A stretch of 64,000 nucleotides of DNA. It comes from CAWDPQ01 sp963804245 (GTDB lineage: Bacteria > Acidobacteriota > Vicinamibacteria > Vicinamibacterales > 2-12-FULL-66-21). A model generated the notes under the pieces. It was not told where the DNA came from and did not search any database. It saw only the letters and a program-made list of their open reading frames with translations. Made by a program: the position numbers and the translations under genes. Each line of letters opens with the position of its first letter. Position 1 is the first letter of the stretch. The stretch covers positions 496,001-560,000 of the forward strand of contig CAWDPQ010000009.1 in assembly GCA_963804245.1 (NCBI GenBank), written 5' to 3'. This document shows positions 15,203 through 23,893 of the stretch, piece by piece.

Positions 15203-17997
15203 TTACACGGGCGCCGCGACTCTTTCAACGACGAACGCTTCGATGACGTCGCCCACCTTGATGTCGTTGAACCGTTCGAAGCCGATTCCGCATTCGAAGC
15301 CCGCCTTCACCTCGGACACGTCATCCTTGAACCGGCGCAACGAGCCGATCTTGCCTTCATACACGAGGACGTTGTCGCGGATCAGGCGCGCTTGCGTGTC
15401 GCCGGCGCGCGTGATGCGGCCGTCGGTGACGAAGCACCCGGCAATGGTGCCGAACTTCGGTACCTTGAACGTGTCGCGCACTTCGGCGCTGCCGAGTCGC
15501 ACTTCCTTGAACGTCGGTTCGAGCAGGCCGGTCATGGCCTTCTTCATCTCGTCGACGACGTTGTAGATGACCGAGTGCAGACGGATATCCACCTTCTCGC
15601 GGTCGGCAACGTCGGACGCATTCCGATCGGGGCGGACGTTGAAGCCGATCACGATGGCGTTCGACGCTGAGGCGAGCAGCACGTCGGACTCGTTGATGGC
15701 ACCGACGCCGCTGTGAATGATCCGCACCTTGACCTTCTCGTCGCTGAGCTTCTGCAGCGTGTCGCCGAGGACTTCTGCGGAGCCCTGCACGTCGGCCTTG
15801 ACGATGATCGGCAGCTCCTTCATGCCGCCTTCGGCGATTTGTGCCTGCAGCGACTCGAGGGTGAGACGCGTGCCTTTGCCGCCGAGCGCCTTCTCCTTGG
15901 CCTGTGTCTGCCGGAAGAGTGCGATCTGGCGGGCCTTGACCGCGTCGGTGAGCGCCTGGAACGCGTCACCCGGTTGCGGCAGTCCGCCGAGGCCGAGAAC
16001 TTCGACCGGCGTAGCCGGCGGCGCCGCTTTGAGCTGGCGGCCGCGATCGTCGATGAGGGCGCGCACCTTGCCCACGATCGTTCCGGCAATGAACGTATCC
16101 CCGACGTGCAGCGTTCCGTCCTGAACCAGGATGGTGGCGACCGGCCCGCGTCCCTTATCGAGCTTGGCTTCGAGGACGGTGCCCGATGCGTTGCGCTTCG
16201 GGTTGGCCTTCAGCTCGCCCATCTCCGTGACGAGCAGGATCATTTCCAGCAGCAGCTCGAGGTTCTGCTTCTTTTTTGCCGAGACCTCGACCATGACGGT
16301 CTGGCCGCCCCATTGCTCGGGAGTCAGGCCGAGATCGGCCAGCTCTTTCTTCACACGGTCGGCATTGGCGTTCGGCTTGTCGATCTTGTTAATCGCAACC
16401 AGGATCGGCACACCCGCCGCCTTCGCGTGATCGATCGCTTCCTTGGTCTGCGGCATGACACCGTCGTCTGCCGCGACGACGAGGATGACGACGTCGGTTA
16501 CGCGCGCACCGCGCGCGCGCATCATCGTGAACGCCTCGTGGCCCGGGGTGTCGAGAAACACCACGTTGCGATCGTTGACTTGCACCGCATACGCACCGAT
16601 GTGCTGCGTGATGCCGCCGGCTTCGCGTTCGGCGACACGCGCCGAGCGGATCGCATCGAGGAGCGTCGTCTTGCCGTGGTCGACGTGACCCATGACGGTG
16701 ACGACCGGCGCACGCGTGACGAGATCGGCAGCGTTGACGTCTTCCGCTTCGACCTGCAGCATCTCTTCTTCGAAGCTCTGCATCTTCACGTCAGCGCCGA
16801 ACTCGCGGGCGATCATCGATGCGGTTTCATCGTCGAGCGTGCTGTTGATGGTCATCATCAGCCGCCGTTCCATGAGCTTCTTGAGGATGTCCTTGGCCTT
16901 GACGTCGAGCTTGTTTGCGAGATCGGCGACGGTCATGCCTTCAGCGAGAGTAATCGTCCGCGTGACGGGCGGCGGCTCGATTGGAGCGGAGGGTGAAATG
17001 GGTTGCCGCGACACCTCGCGTCGCGCGGACGCCCCCGGCCGTTGACTTCCGGGCCGGTGCTGCATCGGCGGACGCCACGCCGGCATTCCCGGCCGTGGCG
17101 GCACAGCCGGACGTACAGGCTGCGAGGGCAGCGGACGCGGCCCGCCCATTGGCCCCTGCCGTGGCGGCAGGCCACTCGGACGCTGGGGCGGACGCGCTAC
17201 TCCAGAGGGACCGAGGCCGGCTGCCGGTCGTGGTGCCGCTGGCCGGCTGAGGTTTCCTGTTGGCGCCGCGGGTGGAGTCGTTGATGCCGGCGGTCGAACC
17301 AGAATCGGCCTGCGCGGCGGGGCCGGAGGCGCCTGACCTGTCCGCGGATCTTCAACCCGCAGGCGCAGCGTTGGCGGCACGATCCGTCCTGTGGGTGGCG
17401 GCATGACCGGGCGCGCCGGGTACTCCCGCCGGTGGCTGAATCTGGGCCGCGGGTCGTTCGGGAGCTGCCGGTCGAGCAGGAGGCTCCTCGACGGCGGCGG
17501 GTGGTGGCGCCGCTAGCATCGGTTCGGGTTCCGGCTCCGCGACTGCGACCGGTTCGGGTACTTCGACCGGTTCGACCGAGACTGGTTGCGGCTCAGGTTC
17601 AACCGGTGGAGGTGGCACGGGAGCCGGCACCAACACCGCCTCGGCCGCGGCCAGCGGTTCCTCGACGATTTCCGGCGGCGGTGCCGGTGGCTTGGCTGAC
17701 TTGACCAGGCGCGGCGGGGGCAGCGCCGGTGCCACCGGTTTCGCCGGTTCCGGTGCCTTACCCGCCGGCTTCCGCCCCTTGACTCGCGACGGGCGTGTCG
17801 GCGAACGAGGCGTTGGACGGAACGGCAATGTTGCGCTGACGCGCCAGCCGCTCGACGAATTGCCGTGCAACAACCTCCTCGATCGTGCTCGAGGCGCTTT
17901 TGACTTCGATGCCGTGATCGCGCTTCAACAGCGCGATAACCTCCTGGCTGGAGGTATTCAACAGCTCGGCGACTTTGTAAATCCGGACAGTTGCCAT
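15203..17997 (-). CDS. infB: Translation initiation factor IF-2 (two apparent frame breaks)
   Basis: ATG at 17997 starts the IF2_N domain ('ATVRIYKVAELLNTSSQEVI'). That frame runs into a stop at 17758. A second frame carries the Pro/Ala/Glu-rich linker ('GKAPEPAKPVAPALPPPRLV') to 17352. A third frame, open from ATG 17404, holds a 733-residue remainder: second IF2_N ('MTVADLANKLDVKAKDILKK'), G1 'GHVDHGKTTLL', G3 'DTPGHEAF', G4 'NKID' and the C-terminal fMet-tRNA-binding domains. Both breaks need one base skipped, near 17770-17800 and 17390-17440. infB is essential, so sequence errors are likely; the long third frame could also be made from its own ATG. Confidence 0.9.
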
Positions 17998-18091
17998 TCA
18001 GTTAGTTTCAGCTCCCAGCTACGCTTTCCGAACTCCCCGGTTCTCTTTACTCAGTCCCGGAGCTACGCCCTAGTCCTTGCTCCCCAGCTCG

Positions 18092-18167
18092 CCTTTACTC
18101 ACGGCGCTTGGGGCCCCGACCCCCAAGCGCTCTCGCTCGGCGGCTCTCGCCCTCAGTTCGGCCGCAG
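18092..18167 (-). repeat. Hairpin-tailed 3'-end repeat, copy A (after nusA)
   Basis: On the minus strand it runs from CTGCGGCCGAACTGAGGG to the hairpin GCGCTTGGGGG...CCCCAAGCGC (18104-18130) and ends TGAGTAAAGG. It lies 25 bp after the true nusA stop, in nusA orientation. See copies B (41799), C (59384) and D (60491). Confidence 0.8.
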
Positions 18168-18191
18168 CTCCCCAGCTCCCCAGTTCCCCAG

Positions 18192-19453
18192 TTACTGGTT
18201 TTCCCCCTTCGTCTCTTCGCCAGCAGCCACGGCAGCGGTTTCCGACTCCACCTCAGGTTCGTCGGCCGCATCGTCAGCCGCGAGGGCGGCTGGCGGCGTG
18301 TCATCGTCAGCCGGCGCATCGGCGGCTGGCGGCGTGTCATCGTCAGCCGGCGCATCGGCGGCAGCATCGGATCACCGGCTTCCATCGCTCCGAGAAGCGC
18401 TTCGACTTCGCGGCGCTTCTCCTCCTCGCTCTTGATATCGATCTTCCAGCCCGTGAGCTTGGCGGCGAGCCGGACGTTCTGCCCCTTCTTGCCGATCGCC
18501 AGGGACAACTGCTTGTCCTCGACGATGACTTCCATCACTTTCTCGCCATCGTCGACGATCGAGACGCGCTGCACCTTCGCCGGGCTGATCGCGTTCGTCA
18601 CGAACAGGATCGGATCCTCCGACCATTCGACGATGTCGATCTTCTCGCCGCGCAGCTCACGGATGATGGACTGCACGCGCGTCCCTTTCATGCCGACGCA
18701 GGCACCCACCGGATCCACGTCGCGTTCGCGCGAATACACGGCTACTTTGGCGCGATCGCCCGCCTCCCGCACGGCACCGCGGATCATCACGGTTCCGTCG
18801 TAGATTTCCGGCACTTCCTGCTCGAACAGCTTGATGAGCAGGGCCGGATCGGTGCGCGAGAGGACGATCTGCGGCCCTTTGGCGCTGCGATTGACGCCGC
18901 GGATGACCGCACGCACGCGGTCGCTCACCGTGTAGTTCTCGGCGCGCGACTGCTCCTTGCGCGGCAGCTGCGCTTCGACCCGGCCGAGCTCGACGATGAT
19001 GTCGCCGTTCTCGAAGCGTTTCACCATCCCGCTGACGACTTCGCCGATGCGCTGGCTGTACTCGGCGTAGACGTTTTCGCGCTCCGCCTCGCGGACCTTC
19101 TGGAAAATGACCTGCTTGGCGGTCTGTGCGGCGATTCGCCCCAGGTCCTCGGTCGGACGCGGAAACTCGATTTCCATGTCCACTTCGGCTTCCTCGCCGT
19201 AGAGTCCTTGCGCCTCGCTCAAGGAGATCTGCGTGGACGGGTCGGTCACTTCCTCGACGATCTTCTTTACCGCATAGAGCTCGAGCTGCCCGTTGTCCTG
19301 ATTGAACCGGGCGCGCAGCGCTTCGCTCTTGTATCGCTTCCGTGCGGCCGCCTCGAGCGCGTCCTGCACGGCGCTGATGATGATTTCGGGCTCGACGCCC
19401 TTTTCCTTCGCGATGGCGTCGATCTGCTGCAACAACGGATTGACTGCTGCCAT
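18192..19453 (-). CDS. nusA: Transcription termination/antitermination factor NusA (one apparent frame break)
   Basis: ATG at 19453. NusA N-domain ('NPLLQQIDAIAKEKGVEPEI'), S1 domain ('VSGMVKRFENGDIIVELGRV') and two KH domains ('DPVGACVGMKGTRVQSIIRE' and 'LSLAIGKKGQNVRLAAKLTG') are all in one frame. At about 18365 that frame turns into Arg-rich nonsense, while the adjacent frame reads an acidic Ala/Asp tail ('DAPADDDTPPAA' repeated) to TAA at 18192, as expected for a NusA C-terminus. NusA binds RNA polymerase and modulates pausing and rRNA antitermination. Second gene of the rimP-nusA-infB operon. Confidence 0.93.
18289..18360. repeat. 36-bp tandem repeat inside the nusA acidic tail
   Basis: Two identical 36-base units (18289-18324, 18325-18360) encode a 12-residue Ala/Asp/Pro repeat in the corrected nusA frame. 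Unit length is divisible by three, so copy-number change would keep the frame. Confidence 0.85.
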
Positions 19454-19457
19454 ATTT

Positions 19458-19535
19458 AGCTACCAGCTTCCAGCTGCCAGCTACCCGCTCTCAGGTGCCA
19501 GCTTGTGAGCTGGCTGCTTGAAGCTGGCGGCTGGC
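19458..19535. repeat. CAGCT word-repeat spacer between rimP and nusA
   Basis: Degenerate words AGCTGGC/CCAGCT fill the 89-bp spacer. The 16-base string AGCTACCAGCTTCCAG occurs here (19458-19473) and exactly again at 41753-41768, upstream of the GNAT gene. Confidence 0.75.
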
Positions 19536-19542
19536 GGCCGAT

Positions 19543-20067
19543 TCAGAATTCAACCGCCAGATTGGCCCGTTTGATCTGTGACAAAGGCACGCGGTGCATC
19601 CGCCGTCCTTCCTCGAGGAGTACCGCCCCGTCTTCGACCCGGAGGATATGGCCCGAGAACGCGGACTGACCGTTCAATGGCTGATTCGTGACCACCTTCG
19701 CGAGACGTCCCTGAAACCGCCGATAGTCCGCTTCGTGCCGCAGTGGACGATCCAGTCCGGGCGACGACACTTCGAGCGTGTATTGCTTTCCAAGCGCCGC
19801 TTCGTCCAGCTCCTCGTCCTCCACGTCGAGCAGGGCGCTCAGATCCCGACTCACGCGCTGGCAGTCCTCGATGCCGACCGACTCTTCTGGGGGTTCTGGT
19901 ACGCCACGGTCCGGCCGGTCGATGATCACTCGGAGCACCGTGCCGATGGACTCACGTCGCAGCTGCACGTCGAACACTTCGAGCCCGCAACTGCGCGCCA
20001 CTCGCTCCGCGGCGGCGCGGACCCGAGTCAGTTCGTGATGACGCGCCGTAAAACGCCCCTGAAACAC
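19543..20067 (-). CDS. rimP: Ribosome maturation factor RimP
   Basis: Starting at GTG 20067, 174 residues. RimP helps 30S maturation. Features: an N-terminal alpha/beta domain ('RVARSCGLEVFDVQLRRES', 'VLRVIIDRPDRG', 'VGIEDCQRVSRDLSALLD') with 'YTLEVSSPGLDRPL', and a C-terminal Sm-like barrel ('RRFQGRLAKVVTNQPLNG'). An in-frame ATG at 20121 lies upstream of a hairpin with a T-run, so I prefer the later GTG; no good ribosome site supports either. It opens the rimP-nusA-infB operon. Confidence 0.9.
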   Translation of the reverse strand: MFQGRFTARHHELTRVRAAAERVARSCGLEVFDVQLRRESIGTVLRVIIDRPDRGVPEPPEESVGIEDCQRVSRDLSALLDVEDEELDEAALGKQYTLEVSSPGLDRPLRHEADYRRFQGRLAKVVTNQPLNGQSAFSGHILRVEDGAVLLEEGRRMHRVPLSQIKRANLAVEF

Positions 20068-20088
20068 AAAAAGTGGGCACGGGCCCAC
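20068..20088 (-). terminator. Attenuator-like hairpin in the rimP leader
   Basis: Minus strand: GTGGGC-CCGT-GCCCAC followed at once by five T, ending right before the rimP GTG. A hairpin-plus-T-run leader in front of rimP-nusA is a recurring feature in bacteria and suits attenuation or NusA autoregulation. It also disfavours the upstream start codon. Confidence 0.7.
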
Positions 20089-20139
20089 TCGGGTTACTTC
20101 CTCGAAGCTGGCACCGATCAATATAACATATCGAGCCCC

Positions 20140-21600
20140 TTATCCGCCGAGCGGCGCAGCGACCCAATCGTACTCGCGCGCCTCGATCAGCCTGGCTTGG
20201 ATGAGGTCTCCGGGGCTGAATTCGGTCGAATCACAATCGGTCAGGTAGACCTGAGGGTCGATGTCAGGTGCGTGCCCCTCGAGACGGCCGCGCCAGACCA
20301 GCTCGTGCTCTGGAGACGGACCGTCGACGAGCACGGTCACCGTTTCACCCATCCTCGCCCGCTGTGCGCTTTTGACAATTCGCTTCTGAACGGTCATCAG
20401 CTCGTGCCGGCGCTTCCGTTTGGTCGAGGCGGAGACGTCGTCCACGAGCGAAAAGGCCCGCGTGCCTTCCTCATGCGAATAGGTGAAGACGCCGAGATGG
20501 TCGAATCTCGTGTCCTGCACGAAATCGCGGAGCTCAACAAAATCCGCCTCTGATTCTCCGGGGAATCCCACGATGAGCGTGGTGCGCAGCGTGACTCCCG
20601 GCACGCGCTCGCGGATCCGGGCAAGGAGCCGATCGTACGTCTTGCGGTTACCCGGCCTTCGCATCCGTTTCAACACAGCCGATGAGGCATGCTGCAGCGG
20701 CAGGTCGACGTAGCGGCAGACCTTCTCACACTCCGCCATCGCGTCGAGCACGTCGTCGGTGATGGTCGTCGGATAGAGATAGAGCAACCTGATCCACGTG
20801 AGCCCGTCGATGGTGTTGAGCTCACGCAGCAGCCGGCCCAGCGCCCCGCGCTCGCGCCGATCGATGCCGTAGAAGGTCGTGTCCTGCGAGATGAGCAGCA
20901 GTTCGCGCACCCCGCGCTCGGCGAGCATCCGCGCTTCGCGCACGATGGAGTCGTGGCTGCGGCTTCGGTACGAGCCGCGCAGCGTGGGGATGATGCAGAA
21001 GGCGCAGGTATAGTCGCAGCCCTCGGCCACCTTTACATACGCGAAGTGCCCTGGCGTCGTCAGGAGGCGAGGCGTGTCGGCGTCATAAAGATAGTCCGGC
21101 GGTCGGCGGCTCGGCGATCGGCGTTCGTGTGTCGTCTGCGGCTGCTTGCGTTCCGATGAAGTGACTCGGCGGGCCGGCGCGATGCCCCGCTGCGGCGCCT
21201 TGGAATGAAATGTCAGCGGGGCCGCGGATTTCCGAGCGCCCGAGCGCCCGAACCCCGAGCGCCGATTGCCTCCACGATCTCTCTCGACTTCTCCCGTGCC
21301 AAGCACCGCATCGATCTCGGGTATTTCCCGGCGCAACTCGTCGCGGTACCGTTCGGCGAGACAGCCGGTCACCACCAGCCGCGAGCAGCGGCCATCGCGC
21401 TTCTGCGCGGCCATCTCCAGGATGGCTTCGATGGATTCTTCCTTGGCCGAATCGATGAAGGCGCACGTGTTGACGACCAGGACGTCCGCGTCGCTGGAGT
21501 CGGCGGTGATTTCGTGACCCGCCTCGCGGGCGAGGCCGAGCATCACCTCGCCATCGACGAGGTTCTTCGGGCAGCCGAGGGAAAGAAAGCCAATCTTCAT
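20140..21600 (-). CDS. rimO: Ribosomal protein S12 methylthiotransferase RimO
   Basis: 486 residues, longer than the usual 430-440. It is a radical-SAM enzyme that methylthiolates an Asp of ribosomal protein S12. The N-terminal MTTase domain has 'LGCPKN', 'NTCAF' and 'TGCLAE' cysteines for one cluster. The radical-SAM core has C-x3-C-x2-C in 'CDYTCAFC'. A TRAM domain ends the protein. Residues about 110-165 are an Arg/Ser-rich, low-complexity insertion between the first two domains, which explains the length. The gene is downstream of asnS and upstream of rimP. Confidence 0.93.
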   Translation of the reverse strand: MKIGFLSLGCPKNLVDGEVMLGLAREAGHEITADSSDADVLVVNTCAFIDSAKEESIEAILEMAAQKRDGRCSRLVVTGCLAERYRDELRREIPEIDAVLGTGEVERDRGGNRRSGFGRSGARKSAAPLTFHSKAPQRGIAPARRVTSSERKQPQTTHERRSPSRRPPDYLYDADTPRLLTTPGHFAYVKVAEGCDYTCAFCIIPTLRGSYRSRSHDSIVREARMLAERGVRELLLISQDTTFYGIDRRERGALGRLLRELNTIDGLTWIRLLYLYPTTITDDVLDAMAECEKVCRYVDLPLQHASSAVLKRMRRPGNRKTYDRLLARIRERVPGVTLRTTLIVGFPGESEADFVELRDFVQDTRFDHLGVFTYSHEEGTRAFSLVDDVSASTKRKRRHELMTVQKRIVKSAQRARMGETVTVLVDGPSPEHELVWRGRLEGHAPDIDPQVYLTDCDSTEFSPGDLIQARLIEAREYDWVAAPLGG

Positions 21601-21638
21601 TAATTACTCGTTGCTCGTTCTCATTGCTCGTGGTCCGT

Positions 21639-21678
21639 TGCTCGTGGTCCGTTGTTGACGAACAACGAGACACGAGCA
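21639..21678. other. Long stem-loop in the asnS-rimO spacer
   Basis: TGCTCGTG pairs with CACGAGCA, then a 3x3 internal loop, then CGTTGTT pairs with AACAACG around the tetraloop GACG. It lies just after the asnS stop, within GTTGCTCGT word repeats (21606-21680). It may be a terminator lacking a T-run, or an RNA-processing signal. Confidence 0.7.
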
Positions 21679-21689
21679 TCGAACAGCGG

Positions 21690-22982
21690 CTAGGGGTATA
21701 TCCGATACAGCATCCTCGGGTACGGAATCGCCTCACGCAAGTGTTCGAGGCCACAGATCCAGCTGACCACACGCTCGATCCCCATCCCGAAGCCGCCGTG
21801 CGGAACGCTGCCGAAGCGGCGCAAATCCAGATACCACTCGAACGCTTCCTGCGGCAGCTTGTGCTCCTTGATACGTTCGAGCAGCAGGTCGTAGTCATCG
21901 ATGCGGACGCCGCCGCCGATGATCTCTCCGTACCCCTCCGGCGCCAGCACGTCGACGCACAGCGCCACGTCGGGCCGATCGGGATCGGGCTTCATGTAGA
22001 ACGCCTTGACGGCGGACGGATAGCGATGGATGGCCACCGGCCGATCGAATTCGTCCGAGAGGGCGGTCTCGTCCGGCGCCCCGAAGTCACCACCCCATTC
22101 GAACGGCAGTCCCTTGCGCTGGATGATCGTCGCTGCCTCATCGTAGGAGACGCGTGGGAACGGCGCCTGAACGCGCTCCAGTTTCGACGTATCGCGTTCG
22201 AGCACCTTCAATTCGGCCGCGCGTTTCTCGAGGACCCGGTTGACGACCGAAACTACCAGCCCTTCCGCCAGCTCGATCACGTCGTCGAGCGTGGCGTAAG
22301 CCATCTCCGGCTCGACCATCCAGAACTCCGTGAGGTGGCGGCGAGTCTTCGACTTCTCGGCCCGGAACGTCGGCCCGAAGCAATACACGCGACCGAGCGC
22401 CATCGCGTTGGCTTCGTTGTATAGCTGGCCGCTCTGGGTGAGAAAGGCCGTTTCCTGTTCGAAGTACTGGACCGGGAACAGCGTGGTCGTCCCTTCACAG
22501 GCCGAGGGCGTGAAGATCGGAGTGTCCGCCAGGATGAAACCGCGGGTGTTGAAGAAGTCGCGCACGGCGTTGATCACTTCGTGCCGGATACGAAGCACGG
22601 CCTGCTGACGATGGGATCGGATCCAGAGATGCCTGCGATCCATCAGGTATTCGACGCCGTGCTCTTTCGGCGTGATCGGGTAGTTCTGGGCATCGGCGAC
22701 CACTTCCAGCCCGGTCACGTCCACTTCGTAGCCGCCCGGGGCGCGTTTATCGGCGCGGACGGCGCCGGTGACGATTACCGATGTCTCCTGGGCGAGATGG
22801 TCTGCCCGCGCGAAGACCTCATCGCCGACTGCCTGCCGCGACATGACGCACTGGATGAAGCCGCTGCCGTCGCGAACGGTCAAAAAGTGAATCTTGCCGC
22901 TCGAACGGCGGTTGTGCAGCCAGCCGCGAAGAGTAACCGACTGACCTTCGTGACGGGCGATGTCTTCAATGTAAGCAATCAT
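21690..22982 (-). CDS. asnS: Asparaginyl-tRNA synthetase
   Basis: 430 residues. N-terminal OB-fold anticodon-binding domain ('GQSVTLRGWLHNRRSSGKIH'), then the class II catalytic core with motif 2 ('GPTFRAEKSKTRRHLTEFWM') and motif 3 ('GGFGMGIERVVSWICGLEHL'). 'RRHLTEFWMVEPEMAY' distinguishes AsnRS from AspRS. Presence of AsnRS implies direct Asn-tRNA charging. Its 5' end overlaps the preceding isomerase gene by 17 bp, suggesting co-transcription. Confidence 0.96.
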   Translation of the reverse strand: MIAYIEDIARHEGQSVTLRGWLHNRRSSGKIHFLTVRDGSGFIQCVMSRQAVGDEVFARADHLAQETSVIVTGAVRADKRAPGGYEVDVTGLEVVADAQNYPITPKEHGVEYLMDRRHLWIRSHRQQAVLRIRHEVINAVRDFFNTRGFILADTPIFTPSACEGTTTLFPVQYFEQETAFLTQSGQLYNEANAMALGRVYCFGPTFRAEKSKTRRHLTEFWMVEPEMAYATLDDVIELAEGLVVSVVNRVLEKRAAELKVLERDTSKLERVQAPFPRVSYDEAATIIQRKGLPFEWGGDFGAPDETALSDEFDRPVAIHRYPSAVKAFYMKPDPDRPDVALCVDVLAPEGYGEIIGGGVRIDDYDLLLERIKEHKLPQEAFEWYLDLRRFGSVPHGGFGMGIERVVSWICGLEHLREAIPYPRMLYRIYP

Positions 22983-23832
22983 CGTCGATGTGATATTGCG
23001 CGAGCGTTCGTTCGAAGCGTTGGCGCACGCGGCGCGCTTCCTCGAGGACGGCGGCCGGCGAGCCCGTGTTGGCGAGCTCCATCATGTACGTCCGCTCGTA
23101 GCCAATCTTCTGCATCGTCACGAGCGCCGCGCCCCAATCGATCGATCCCTGATACGGCACCAGGTGATCGTCCGAGCGGCCGTGATTGTCGTGGACGTGC
23201 GTCGCGATCAAGTGTTCCGCCGCCGTCTCGATGGCGTCCGGCACGTCGCCAGCGAGAAATGCATGCCCGAAATCCATGCAGATGCCTGTCTGGCTCGACT
23301 CGAGGTCGCCTTCCAGCATCGACACCAGCGACGCGGCGGCTGACAGGGCGTTGGGAATGACTTCCAGAGCCACGCGCACGCCAAGCGGTTCTGCCAGACG
23401 GCTGATCTCCTCCGCACTGCGCAGAGCCGCTGCGCGATTGTTGTCCCCCGGGTTGTTCTTCGACGTCGGCGTACCGAGGTGAACCACGAGCGTCCGGTAG
23501 GGGATGCGCCGGGCAATCTGCAGCGCGGCCTCCGTTTCGCGCACCGCCGCCTGCCGCGCGGCGTTATCGGTGACCGCGTTCGAGTAGGAGGCCGCCCACT
23601 GATCTCCGATCCCGAAGCGATCGGTAATCGGCGCGTGGATGCTCTCCAGGCTCAAGCCGGTGCTCGCCAGCCAGTCGGCAAGGGCTGCAACCGCCGCCTC
23701 GTCCCGATAGTCGAAATGGCTTCGGGTGGCGAAGAGCTCGATGGCCTCGAAGCCGTACTCGGCGATCTGCGCTAAGTGTTCGCGCTCGAGACGGCAGTCG
23801 TGGTACAGGTGCGTCGAGATGCCAAACCGCAT
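22966..23832 (-). CDS. TIM-barrel sugar phosphate isomerase/epimerase family protein
   Basis: 288 residues of the xylose isomerase-like/AP endonuclease 2 fold. 'RFGISTHLYHDCRLEREHL', 'GFEAIELFATRSHFDY' and 'SLESIHAPITDRFG' begin the barrel. Likely metal ligands include the Glu in 'ALEVIPNAL', Asp/His in 'CMDFGHAFLAGD', His in 'THVHDNHGRSDDH' and Glu in 'YMMELA'. Such proteins isomerise or epimerise sugars or related polyols; the substrate is unknown. It overlaps asnS and follows the amgK/murU-like pair, so a role in sugar recycling is possible but unproven. Confidence 0.85.
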   Translation of the reverse strand: MRFGISTHLYHDCRLEREHLAQIAEYGFEAIELFATRSHFDYRDEAAVAALADWLASTGLSLESIHAPITDRFGIGDQWAASYSNAVTDNAARQAAVRETEAALQIARRIPYRTLVVHLGTPTSKNNPGDNNRAAALRSAEEISRLAEPLGVRVALEVIPNALSAAASLVSMLEGDLESSQTGICMDFGHAFLAGDVPDAIETAAEHLIATHVHDNHGRSDDHLVPYQGSIDWGAALVTMQKIGYERTYMMELANTGSPAAVLEEARRVRQRFERTLAQYHIDDDCLH

Positions 23833-23893
23833 GGATTTCGCCGCAACGGGTGCGGAAACCCATCATTCTACAACGTTTCTGCGTTTTTGACGG

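Noticed and set aside
15713..16996. 427-codon plus-strand frame
   Set aside because: Antisense shadow of infB with His/Arg/Asp-rich composition.
18077..19459. 460-codon plus-strand frame
   Set aside because: Antisense to nusA; no recognisable domain.
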